From the NCBI GenBank assembly GCA_022432975.1, contig CM039511.1:18564557-18628556 (forward strand): DNA of 64,000 bases. The letters are read 5' to 3'. Origin of the DNA: Begonia masoniana. Its lineage: Eukaryota; Streptophyta; Magnoliopsida; Cucurbitales; Begoniaceae. The notes under the pieces are model-generated. The model searched no databases. It worked only from the letters and a program-made list of their open reading frames with translations, and was not told the DNA's origin. Each line of letters starts with the position of its first letter. Position 1 is the first letter of the stretch. Both the position numbers and the translations under genes were made by a program. Below, piece by piece: positions 33,474-44,870 of the stretch.

Positions 33474-34317
33474 AGATAATTTTCAATTCTAATACTGAAC
33501 AATTTTTTTCTTCAATTCGAACATCAAACTATCCACTGTTACCAAAGATACTCACTATGTTAACCGAACGTTAAAAAAGTGCACGTGATTTTCATGTGTA
33601 CTCTCGATTTCATGTTTTCTTCTTCATTCGTCACCGTGGATAGTGGTTCTCAACATTTCATAGATTACAGCTTCAAGCTGGTGAACATCGAGGGAGAAGA
33701 AGAGGGAGAAGCAAGCAACAAGCACATGGTGACGTGGATGAACGCGAATGACAAAGACCACCGACGAGCTGCGTTTGCCCTAATCTCCTCAAGTTTTAAG
33801 GTTCACAAATTTTTTCCTTCTCTATCATGTTAAAATTTGTAATTCATGGCTAGTGAGATGTTATTTCCCTTCTCTTTCCATGTGATTCATGGCTGGTAAA
33901 AGTTTTCATTGCTATTTTCCATGTGTTTAGCTGTTGTGATTCATGAGTAATTCGTGGTTGTTCTATTCTGCTACATGCTATCTCAAATTCCATCAGTGGT
34001 TAAAATTTGTGATTTGTCTGACTAAACCATCAAATTGATAAAAATTACTACAAATGGGGAAGTTTACAGATTTGGCTTGCCTCATAATCACAATCGGCGA
34101 AAATAAAAAAATTTTCCAATGTCAATTCCCTCTTGTTTGGCTTTGTTCATGGTACTGAGATTCATTTGTGCTACAGTATAAGATTGAAGTACAAAACATA
34201 ATAACACTTGATTATGTTTCTCCATCGATTACAAGTGAGTAAATGTCAAGGAGTTGTACGATATTATTTTGTTTATTAATAAAATGCACTCAATTGGTTT
34301 GTTTTGCAGAGTTTCCT

Positions 34318-34558
34318 GAAGTTGTTTCAAATATCAAATGTTATTGCAATGTCAGAGATGTTGTACGTATGTCATGGACAAGAGAAAATCCAAGTTATAG
34401 ATTTTTTGGTCGCTAATACGAGGTAGGAATATTGTAATTTACTATAATTTTTGTTATGTTTCTATAACTGATGACTCAGTGTTTATATGGTAACGTAGAG
34501 CAGAGTTGGAGAAAGTAAAAGCTTCATCTCTTGCGCCACCATTGGAAACTGACTAAGA
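34318..34558 (+). pseudogene. GRF-type zinc-finger protein remnant within MULE-3
   Basis: 34318-34416 translates to EVVSNIKCYCNVRDVVRMSW then TRENPSYRFFGR and a stop. This fits the plant GRF finger pattern (C-x-C-x-n-T-S-W-T-x-x-N-P-x-x-R-F-x-x-C) with some ligands changed. About 80 bp later, after an intron-like gap ending 'gtag', RAELEKVKASSLAPPLE resembles the coiled-coil tail of small GRF proteins. The orientation is opposite to the transposase. It could be captured host sequence or an accessory MULE gene. No intact protein can be made. Confidence 0.5.
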
Positions 34559-34929
34559 TCAAAAGAAATGCATCTCTTAATCTTCCTCCTCCTTTTCGTA
34601 ACCACAAACCAAGAAAATTGATAGGACGTTACTGTGTTGCACCTCCCCCATGCACTAGCTCTGCAAAAAATTAGCGTTTACTTTCTTGTACGACAACATA
34701 AACAATGTGGAAAATGTAAAATTGATGTACCTGGGAGCCAAAAAGAGATAGAGAACCGAGTCCCATAAATGCGCTTCGTTGTGATCTTCCTCCTTTTACT
34801 CTTTGGCTTGATTATGCCTCTGCACTAATCCTTTAAAAACTTTCACCTTGACAAGTACGTGTATTGTGACCAGAACGATTACATTTGCTACATGTCATCA
34901 TCTTATTCTGTCTGCTGAGTGCAGTGACT

Positions 34930-36490
34930 CTATTTCTCATTGGTGTCCCTCACCCTTTTCTTCTTCGACCTACCTGCACGATGCCTGAACCATGGTGGCT
35001 TAATTTCAGACATATTCGTTGAAGGCCACATATCGAGGCCATTGAGTCGATGGATGAAATGAGAATACATTATGATATACCTATCTCTGTGGTAAAATAG
35101 ATGCACAAAATCTTCCACATTCATCCGCATAAACAACAACACATGGAATTGCGTGAACACATGGTATACCAGTGAGTCCTCAAGAAGTACAAGTGCATGT
35201 TCGATTATGTAAGTCAACAACGAATCGATCAGTAGGATCACTAACCTCAAACCTATCATCGCCAGCAGGAGTATGAGACCAATTTCTCGCAGCATGCATC
35301 AACTTACCCAACCTCTTTCCTATTCGCGAGCATAACAAGTCATGACACTCTTTCATGGTCCTATGTCTCTTCACTATCCTTACCATCAATATCTTCTTTA
35401 TTATTTCGAACATAGTCATAATTGGTTTATCTTAAGCTGGTAAAATCAAGGAGTTGAAAGACTCACTAAGATTATTGAGAGATGTATCACATTTTGGCAC
35501 GTTACTGAAAGCATATTTTGCCCATTTCGGGTCATATGACTGCAGATGCTCGTATGCAGTTTTATCCACAAATTCTACTCTCTTTAACACTTGCTTGAAT
35601 GCAGCTACAGTTGTTGCTTGTGAAGCATGTATCATTGCATCTTTGAAAGCTTACCATGAAACTTGGTTTTCAAGTTTGCATATATATGCTGTAGACAAAA
35701 TCTAATCTCGGCTTCGGGGACCTGGTCTTCTAGTGCCTTCACAAGCCCCTGCATTTAACAAATTAAAATGTCAGACAATGTATATAAAAATTTCACGTAA
35801 TCCAAATAGTAGTGAATAGTTCAATAACTTATGGTTGTCTAATATCAAAGTTTATCCTGCACCTGTGTCAAGTGGTAAATCTCATATGTCTATCCCAACT
35901 CAATGTCACAATATACAGCTGTCGATGACGCACACAAAAGCATTCGGTCATTCGAACACCCATAATAATCAGACTTTGATTCTTTAAGTGAGTAGATGTC
36001 CTCGTTCAGACTAGAAGAATTTGATCTCACGTCCACATCCATTTTCTACTTCTCAACGTCAACTGAATCTCCAAAACACTCATTTTCGTTCCCCGCATTA
36101 TCCAAATTCTCTTCAACTTCGTTACCAATAAATTCTTTATTCTCGGCACTGCATTCATCTTCTACACTGTGAGTTATCTATTGCCTCTATGTAAATTTTT
36201 ACAATTTTTTTTTTGTCCAAACTACTGATCATTTGCATCTATAGTCAAAGACATCAACCCATTGCGTAGCCCATGTCAAGTCACGCAATATTGTAACATC
36301 TTCCACTCAGTCACATCAAATTCTCACAGAAATTCTTTCATCGCTATCATTGACATCGTATCCCCATCAGACATGGGCATAACTTCTTCACGTCTACTCA
36401 TATATTGCATTATGCCTCTTCTAGGTGTGACAGATGTTCCACCTATGTTGAATTCAATTGTAAATTCTTTCGTCCTCATATTGCTTTAAA
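34930..36490 (-). pseudogene. MuDR-type transposase of MULE-3, degraded
   Basis: From 36480 downward a decayed N-terminal segment is followed by a region with no recognisable DNA-binding or first DDE block. After a 'tgcag' acceptor near 35752 comes GLVKALEDQVPEAEIRF, then CLQHIYANLKTKFHGKL, homologous to YCIRHMYTNFKNQFWG of MULE-2. Then FSNVPKCDTSLNNLSESFNSLILPA, PIMTMFEIIKKILMVRIVKR and a SWIM finger start (CTCTSWGLTGIPCVH, across a stop), and a tail KKKRVRDTNE. Stops and shifts are frequent. It belongs to a different subfamily from MULE-1/2, because the TIRs do not match. Confidence 0.75.
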
Positions 36491-37532
36491 CCACCTGTCA
36501 CGAATCGCATTGATTGAATCAATTTGAGGAATCTTAGCATCCAAACTATGAATAAATGAATCTCAGTAGCATGAACAAAGTCAAATGTTGCACAATGAAT
36601 TTACACAAAAAATTAAGCGTCTCAGTTGCCCTAATGGAAAATAGCATCTAACAGAATAGAATAGGCACGAATCACATGAATCACAACAGCTAACATAAAA
36701 AATGGAAAAATCACATGGAAAAATTTTAACAACCATGAATAACAAATTTTAACACAAATTACATGGATAAAAGAAAAGAAAATAACATCTCACTAGCCAC
36801 AAATCACAAATTTTAACATGACAGAGAAGGAAAAAAATCTGTGAACCTCCGAACCAGAGGAGATTAGGGCAAACGCAGCTCGTTGGTGGTAGATGGTCTT
36901 TGTTGTTCGTGTTCAACCTCATCACCCTGCGTTTGCTATTTGCTTATCCTTCTTCTTCTCCCTTGATGTTCACCAGCTCGAAACCCTAATCTGTGAAACA
37001 ATGAGAACCAATATCCACGGTGAAGAAAGAAGAAAACATGAAATCCAGAGTGCACTTGGAAATCACGTGCATTATTTTAACGTTCGGTTAACAAAGTGGG
37101 TCTATTTCCTAAAAGTGATGTTCGAATTGACGAAAAAAGTTATTCAGTATTAGAATTGAAAATTGCCCCATAGTTCAGGTTTTTATTTAATCTTTACTGA
37201 TTCGAATCTCGGATCAAAAGGAGCCAGGACCTGACAATGCAGAATAGTTCAAAGGAACGTCTTTTCAATTCAAGAATAAAGTAAGTAACTATAACCACAA
37301 TCGAAGAATTTGATGGAACCGTAGTTATCAAAACAGAAGCTTGACCCGAGCCACATCAGTTGGCTGAACCGAAGCTATCAAAATAAGAGCTTAAGCCATA
37401 CCAAACTCGTTGGTAAGAACCAAAGACATCAACCAAGATTCTTCAAGAGTGACGAATATCGATGTTCTTCGCAAAGAACCAAAGGGAAATTCTCTCTAAA
37501 AAAACTCAATTTTTAATTCAAACTTCCTCCTC

Positions 37533-38760
37533 GTGATCTTTGAAGGATCTTTGCCATATTTTGTTCTAGTCATTGGACCAACAATATCTTCAATTGGATC
37601 CTTGCTCTTGGGATTTGACATGCCAAGAAGGCCCATCACTAGGTCACAAACTCGGGCCCATAATTTAGTCACTCAATTTTCTGATGATTTCTCTCTTTTT
37701 GCAGGTTTTGACCCCATCATGGATTTCACTCGGGAGCCAACATCAGAAGATATGGACAAACCCATGCATAGCCTACAATGGAGCATTGGCACGGAGCTTT
37801 CAAGCCGCCCAATGGGAATTTGTCTTCCTGGGCCTTTAAATTTGTAATTTTTAATTTTTAAACTCATTTGGCATACATTAGCCATTTTGTATGGATTATT
37901 ATATATTTTCATCATACATTAGATTGTGTGGTTAGGGTTAGATGTATGTTGGTGGATTATGGGTTGAAGATTAATTCAACAAAGGAAAAAAGCATCAACA
38001 AAAATGGAGCCCAAATGAAGACTTGACCCAAAAAAGAGCCCACATTTAAATGTATGAATTTGCAGGTACAAGTGTGGGTGGTAACTTGGATCAAAGAGTT
38101 GGCAAGATCTCCTCCATTGGCTAAGTTTTGGCTCGGTCCAATCTCCACCGCACAGCTGGAGGCGCGCTCGGGCAGCTGCTGGACTCGGCATGGTGCGCGG
38201 GCAGGCGCGCACGGACTGCTGCGCTGGCACTGCTCTGGATCACTGAGGTGGTGTGCAAGGTAGCAGCTTGGCCGTCGATCAGCGCGCGCGATCAGCAGCA
38301 TCCATCCACCAGATTGGCACGCACGTGGCTGCACCTGATTCGATGATAGCGCGCGCACCAGCTTCTTCTCCTCGGCCATTGATCTTTGTTTCATGCCAAT
38401 CGCTCTCCTCCACTCTTGTCAAACCTTAATCCACCTAGGTTGTCTATTTAAGCACAGTGTTGGTGTTTGTAAAACACTTTTGGCCCAATTTATAAAATAA
38501 CTCTATTTCTCTACACTTTGTGTGGTTTGCCTTAAGGTTTCCTCGATTCGTGAATCGAGTGGAGTAGCCCTCCATTGTTAGCCTAGTCTTTGGGTTGCTA
38601 GGTTAACTCTTAATGTTTCCCTCGCCTTCTCCATTGGGAGTAGGAGTTGAGGACGAAAACCTAGGCCCTAGGTGGTCGTTTTCCTCCTAGAAAACGTGCT
38701 CCTGAGAGCTCAAACGTAAGATAACTCCTCGGGACTGACAAAGGTATTTCTATCTTCTTC
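37533..38760 (+). pseudogene. Ty3/gypsy 3' remnant (pol C-terminus and part of an LTR)
   Basis: The frame 37533-37847 contains MPRRPITRSQTRAHNL, the P-x-x-P-I-T-R-S-x-x-R motif typical of the polyprotein tail in non-Tekay chromoviruses. The following 900 bp look LTR-like: 'ctatttaagcac' near 38447 as a TATA region, then 'cttaaggtttcctcgattcg' near 38532. I could not find a second copy or define ends, so this is a fragment at best. Confidence 0.4.
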
Positions 38761-39595
38761 ATTGTCATCACATTTTCACACACTTCTCACCCTTTAATTT
38801 CGGCCCTCACCATACACACACTCCACTTTATTTTATTGCTACTTTTTTTTACATTTTAGTTATTATTCTTCTCGGCCATGTTCAATCTTCTCTTCATCTT
38901 TTTCCTTGTTTTTCTTATTGGTTTCATGCCCTCATAATGCATATGTTAATCGGCCACCATCACACACCATCACCTCCATTTGCTTGCTTCATTTACATCA
39001 CCATTTTTCATCCAATATACTCGGTTTTCACTTAATCACCGAACACCCGAGCACTTGCATATTTTATGGGTATTACACGGTCCCTTTTCTAAGGACCACC
39101 GTGTCAGGATTTGACTTAGCCTCAACTTGGATCACATCATCAACCAACCCATGTGGATTTTTATTTTTTTTCAATCCACGTGAATCTTTATCTCTTTCTA
39201 GTTTGTGTGGATTTTTATCCTTCTCTCTCCAATCCATGGAGATTTGTGGGGCCCAACTCCATGCCCTATAGCTCTTCTTTTGTCAATTTAATGGGGCCCA
39301 CTTCCATACTTCAAAGCTCTTCATTTTCATAGTCTTTTGCTTATGTTGTGATGACTCTTTTTCTTAGATTGCCACGACTAAACCATGTGAAGCTTTGTTC
39401 GTTGGACCTCCTTTATCTTCTAATAGATCATAGTCATTGACTTTGAGATTTATTGTTCTTTGGTTCACATCATTTACTCTACTATATATTATGTTGACTC
39501 AAAGTATCAATATATAGAGAAAACGTAAAACCCTCATATTGATATACGGGCCCGACCCGGCCTAACTAGAATTTGGGTCACACCAAATTCTAACA
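38761..39595. other. Spacer, possibly decayed LTR sequence
   Basis: No supported gene. It ends 'caaattctaaca' followed by 'atctccagcttgacac', which on the minus strand looks like a polypurine tract abutting an LTR start (TGTTAGAATTT). I could not match it to the LTR that begins at 41821, so its owner is uncertain. Confidence 0.35.
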
Positions 39596-39599
39596 ATCT

Positions 39600-41820
39600 C
39601 CAGCTTGACACGAATTCCACATGAGAGATCCAACGGGCTACTCGACCCAACCCAAAGCGAATTCAGAACACTGAACTCTGACAATCTCCACCTTCAAGGA
39701 AATTCCAGTGCAAGGAAACAAATCTACACAACTCCATTAAAAATATGCTCCTCTACCACAAATGCCCCAGATGGACCAACTCAGCATCTGATACCGTTCA
39801 AGTTTAAGTCCCGCTTAAACTTGAGAGACTTACTTGAGAAGAAATCACATCTCCTCCTCCATGGTATCACTGAACTATCAGGGTTGTCGCAACAAACTGC
39901 ATCTGAACATGTTGAAGACTTCACACAGGAATCGTTACCCTCGAACACATTCAATGCATAACCCACAGTTTCATTATATCGTTCCAGAGTTTTAACCTTC
40001 CACATGGTTCTGCCTTTGACGATATCATTCTGACATGAAACTGAAACTGGTGACTGAACATCTGTAATAGGCTAACTCACCAGCTCTGATGTACCCTCAA
40101 ATCCCAACCTGAACTTCACCTAAGAACCTGACTTCTTCCGAGTCTTCTCAACCTTTCTCTTAGAAAGTGAATTCACAAACTTTGCAGCCTTATCTCTCCG
40201 CGAAGTGGCATGCATTGAAGCGCCACTATCGATCACCCAACTCGCATCTTGGCAAGCGAAATTTACGACATCCTCGTCGTACACACTAAAGAACTCCTCA
40301 GTGGCTTTGGCTACCTCCTCGCCTATTTCATCACCCTCTTCGGACATCTTTTCCTTTCCTTTGGCATTCGGATTCTCCCCAAGAAGCTTTTGACAAAATC
40401 TCTTTATGTGTCCTTTCTTGCCACAATAATAACACTCAAAGTTGACGTGTTTTCCAGACTTGCTCTGACTTGGATTTCTATTGTCTCAACCTTTACTTTG
40501 ACTTCTGCCCCTATTTTTAACATTCAGAGCTGAGCCTTTTAATGTTTCACCAGAATTAATCTTACGAACCTCTTTGGCAAGAATACGATCCCTCACATCG
40601 GTGAATACTAATTTTGCGCTTCCAACTGAGTTATTATCTGCTGCCCTCATAGGCTCCCAACTATTCGGTAGAGATGCCAACAAAATTAGGGCACGAACCT
40701 CATCCCCAAAATCAATTTCCACAAATAGCAATTAATTCATAATCGTATTAAATTCATTCAGATGCGCTGCGACAGAAGTACCATCAACCATTTTCATATT
40801 AAAGAGCTTCTTCATAAGAAATACCTTATTATTCACGGAGGGTTTCTCGTACATATCAGATAGAGCCTTCATCAGACTCGTGGTGGTCTTCTCCTTCGCC
40901 ACGTTGTGAACAATGTTTTTGGCTAGCTTTAATCGGACGACTCCCAAAACTTGTATGTCAACGAGATTTCATTCACCGTCTTCCATCTTCTCTGGTTTCG
41001 TACTCAAAGGAAGATAAAGTCTTTTCCCGTACAAGTAATCTTCAATTTGCATTCTCCAGAACGCGAAATCTGTCCCATCAAATTTTTCAATAACGTGTCA
41101 TGTACTATCGTCGCTTGTTATCGTTATCAATAATCAATGCCCCAAAAAACAGATATTCAAATCCAGAAATGGCTCCCTTTTAAAATCAGAATAAATCCTA
41201 CAAAATATTCTGAAGGAACAAAAATCGTCCAACAAATAGATAATTTCCTGATTAATTATTCAACTCAATAATCAATCTCCACAAAACTTCTCAAATCTGA
41301 ATAACCCAACAAAACAAATAAATGGTTCTGCGAACGGGTCGAAAATGGCAGGAGCGTGGGTTTGAGGCGACGCGGAAAGCACGCGGGGGTTCGTCTAGTG
41401 TGTGACGTGTGGCGGTTAGTGCTTGGAGAAGCGGCCAAAAAACTTCTTCACAGATGGCGGTCGGTTGGTTGAACGGCGGGCGGATATCCTCTTCTTCTGC
41501 TGCTCTTCGTGACTGCTTTGTTCTCCTCGGCTCGGGCACTCCTCTTCTTTGTGGTCGAGCCCTTTCTTCTCTATGTTCTGTTCTTCTTCGTGATGAAGAA
41601 GACAAACCTCCTCTATTCTTCTTCATTGTTGAAGAAGACAAACGAGAAAAGGTGAATTCTTTTTCACCTTTTCTTTTCACTTTTTTATTTTCAATTTCTT
41701 TTTCCTCAATAAAATTACAAATTTCACGCACCGAAAATTGCAAACATAAAATCGTTTGATACCTTCAAAAAATCAAATTCTGATTTTCGAAAACCTTCAA
41801 CCTAAAACTATGATACCAGT
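39600..41820 (-). mobile_element. Copia-2: truncated copia element, gag and protease only
   Basis: Read on minus from a primer site at 41809-41819 (complement of TGGTATCATAG), which abuts an LTR boundary at 41821 (CCTAACA). After a leader of about 700 bp come gag and protease remnants (41120-40120). Integrase, RT and RNase H are missing; sequence from 40100 to 39600 is unrelated or badly decayed. The LTR itself extends above 41821 for an unknown distance. Confidence 0.65.
40120..41120 (-). pseudogene. Copia-2 gag-protease remnant
   Basis: In order: KFDGTDFAFWRMQIEDYLYG (near 41080-41020), then QVLGVVRLKLAKNIVHNVAKEKTT and MYEKPSVNNKVFLMKKLFNM (40947-40732). Next is DFGDEVRALILLASLPNSWE (40731-40486). 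A CCHC knuckle CYYCGKKGHIKRFC lies near 40440-40400, then the protease motif WVIDSGASMHATS (40260-40200). Stops occur after the second block and elsewhere, and the first block is in another frame. This is the UBN2-type gag common in plant Tnt1-like copia elements. It is nonfunctional. Confidence 0.8.
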
Positions 41821-43169
41821 TGTTAGGATTAGACGCTCTAATCCACCTGTAACGAATGATCGAGACTTTTTTCTTCCACATTATCATTTTCTCTTCCTCT
41901 TCTTCTCTTTAACAGAAAGCTTTTTAATTCAGTGAAATATTGCCAAATATTCTCTTTTTAATTCAGAACAAATCCCTAGATTTTTCTGCTTTTTGTGTAC
42001 TATTTATTTATATTGTATTGTTTTGATTTTCCATATATGGACGTCATTCTACCTTTTAACAGCAAGCTGGGATTTGTTTATTCGCAACGTAAAAAAAAAC
42101 ATCAGCTTTAGAATATTAAGAATTCAATTCAGCAAAGTCTCGCTTACTTAAACCTGCCGAAAAATTTGGGAAGATATCATGCGAGGTATGAAAGTTAATC
42201 ACATCATTGCGATGTAGTCATTTTCTCATGACATCCATTTCTTGACAATCTTTCTCAATTGATAAATTTTCTTACTCTCTACGTATGTATGAGCATTGCA
42301 AGGCTAAGTCAGGATTTCATTTTGGACAGTTGTACTACTTTGGTGAATGATTTTCGCATAGTCATTTTTGGAAGTTTCGAAGATTGTAACACTAAAGAAA
42401 AAACTTTTTCGAGTACACGTCACCTTCTTAATTTTTTTCTCTCTTCCTCGTCATGTCAATTGTTTTTGTCAATACGCAAGGTACAAAATTTTCCATTCAT
42501 GACTGAGGCAGAGGACTCTAAACTTTGTGTGACACAGTATCAACCATGAGAATAATTGGATCAAAAGCTTTAAACTAATATGTTTAGGGAGCTCGCACAC
42601 TTTAGAATTACCAAACTTATCATAACGTTTCTCATTTTGCCAATATGCGTGTTTGATAATTTAACATTGGATGTGCAGAAGAAAGATGAGATCGATCAGG
42701 GTTACTATTAGCTAATGAGCCGGTCCAACTTGATACTCCAATGAAGCTCCTAATTGATGCAGCTCTAGCATATTATATGGATGAGGTTGACATGGTTCCT
42801 CTTAAGTCAAAAGTTGAGGCATAATAAACACTGTGGAGACATATCAAATTGCACTTGTGGCACGCAGCATGACTAAGCTAGTATATGTTGTCGCAGAGCG
42901 GTACACTGTACTTGCCTTGCATCTAATATCACTTTGTTATTTACTGAAGAAAGCACTGAATTTTTTATGATAATTTGTAGTTTGCTCGTCTCTATCCGCT
43001 GGATTAAAAAGACAAGGCCCCAGCGCTGCGCCCAACCGATTTTGATGTACTCTTTCAATCAAGAGTCAAGGTCAAAAACTCTGCTTGAGATTACACTCTG
43101 CCCCAATATCTTACTCAGCTTTCACTCCATTTTTTTAACAATGGCTATTCACCTCCTTTGATGCATTTT
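41821..43169. other. Probable Copia-2 LTR followed by unassigned spacer
   Basis: The first part, starting TGTTAGGATTAGACG, is the inner edge of a copia 5' LTR and has a TATA-like 'ctatttatttatattg' near 41999. Its far end cannot be placed. From about 42260 onward I see only AT-rich spacer with no supported gene. Confidence 0.4.
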
Positions 43170-43174
43170 TTAAT

Positions 43175-44393
43175 TGAAAGATTATGATTAGTTATGCGGT
43201 GTCACACAGGGTGTTACGTATGACACCGATAATGAATGTAATGACGAACAATATAAATATGCATAAATAAATGAGACAGGAGGTTGTTAACGCAGTTCGG
43301 CAATCAACTTACATCTGCGGGGCCACGCCCAGATATAAAAACATTTCTTTGAGTTCACAAAGTTACAAAAAAATCGGACTTATACAAATAAAGACTCCCT
43401 CTTATCTTTGTCGCCGCCTCTAGCTAACTTCCCCAAGGAAACTGTTTTTGCGAGCTCCCCTCGACTTAAGAACGACCTCTCCCGAGATCTAGAAAACAAC
43501 AAGATTCCTTTGTTGTTGATTCCTCCCGGAATCCGTGTTATGGCAAGATCCCCTCGCCCACGATCAACTTGACAAGCTCCCCTTGTGTAAAAACAGAACT
43601 CCTCTTGAGTTTGGATGCAGCCTCCTCTCAAGACTGAACTTCAATGAAGAATAAAGAAATATTGCCTCCTGGGACACCTCCTAGAACACCAGAGTGTTGT
43701 CTTCGGACGCAATAATCAACACACTCAATAAATCGATGCAATCCCCAACATAAGAAGAGTGTGTAAAACAATCACAGACCCAAACGCAGAAACGTTGGGA
43801 GTGAAAGAAAAACGATGGCACAAAAAACGAGTAAACCTTTTCACGCAAAAATCAAAACTCCGTCGTCAACCGCTTTCACAAAAACAGAAGCTTTAAATAT
43901 CATTGGTAGCTTCCATATCTTTGATTCAGTCAGTTACCAAATTAGATAGAATGTCGCAAGACTTAAGGAAAACAAATCTTAACTAATTCGATTGAGTGAC
44001 ATACCGTGTGACACTTTAGGAAAGTATCGCTAACTTCCTTGATATGGCTCCGAAAATTTAGGTAAGCATTCCATTATTCATGGGAACTCGAAGCCCAACA
44101 GATTTTATCAAATCTCCATCAAATCGGCTTACCAAAACAAACTTTTCAAAAAAGCAAGTGTCTTTAGCTTTTTCAATAACTTTCCTATTAATCTTGTTTC
44201 CTTATTTTTCTCTTTCATAGAATCTTCATGATTGTTAATATGACGCCATCCAATAATCAGAATGCAATATTTCTTGATCACCAAGAAATAATTATCAATT
44301 TGGAAAAACACATTATCTCCATAAATATATATATATATATATATATTGCCAAAAAATCAATGCCAACTTATATGCAATTTCTTTGCATTTACA
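43175..44393 (-). repeat. SIRE element 3' LTR
   Basis: 1219 bp; in element orientation TGTAAATGCAAAG to TAATCTTTCA. It contains GTGTCACACAGGGTGTTACG near its inner end and a short (AT)n tract at 44324-44346. Confidence 0.9.
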
Positions 44394-44870
44394 ATTTCCC
44401 CCTATAGCATTTTTTGGCAAAATCAATATAACATAGAGTTTCAATAAACTCCCCCTGAACAATATAACATAGAGTTTCAATAAACTCCCCCTGAAAGTAA
44501 CTCCACCTGAATTGTGACTTCAAACATCATAAAAATATATAGTATCAGAGAGCAGAGCATATCACCATACATATCACCAATCACCAAAATACAAAATACT
44601 CCCCATTTTTGCCATAATAGGACAAAGATACATATAAGAGAATAGCACGTACCATAAGATCAGCAACATCACCAGAATAAGCTTATAAGAATCATACCAA
44701 AAGTATAGGATCCACCAAAAGACAAATCCAGGGAGCCAAAATAGTCAGAAAATATCATATCCAGATGCAGGTAGAGTAGTTATGTGAGTACCATAAGAAT
44801 CAAATAGAAAAAGATTATCCAGGAAAGTAAAATATTTAGAGAACAAACACATCATTGAAGTAGTTCAATG
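44394..44870 (-). other. Polypurine-tract region between the extra ORF and the 3' LTR
   Basis: No ORF. The tract next to the LTR is the complement of tttccccctata. Two further copies of 'actccccctga' occur near 44448 and 44485 within a direct repeat of AATATAACATAGAGTTTCAA. Multiple purine tracts before the 3' LTR are known from Sireviruses. Confidence 0.6.

Larger units (their letters stand above)
33474..37168 (-). mobile_element. MULE-3: Mutator-like element with very long TIRs
   Basis: About 580 bp at each end are inverted repeats. Both read inward as CAATTCTAATACTGAA, CAATTCGAACATCA, GTTAACCGAACGTTAAAA, TGCACGTGATTT and CACCGTGGATA. Deeper shared words include AGCTGTTGTGATTCATG. The inner limits are near 34050 and 36570. 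I could not fix a clean target duplication. The interior carries transposase remnants on minus (34930-36490) and a separate GRF zinc-finger remnant on plus (34318-34558). Confidence 0.75.

Noticed and set aside
39596..39800. A tiny TRIM-like element between a purine tract and 'ctgatacc'
   Set aside because: The primer-site match is short and there is no LTR pair on the two sides.
41291..41759. Overlapping frames of 150 (-) and 116 (+) codons
   Set aside because: They fall in the Copia-2 leader between the primer site and gag, overlap each other on opposite strands and show no domain.
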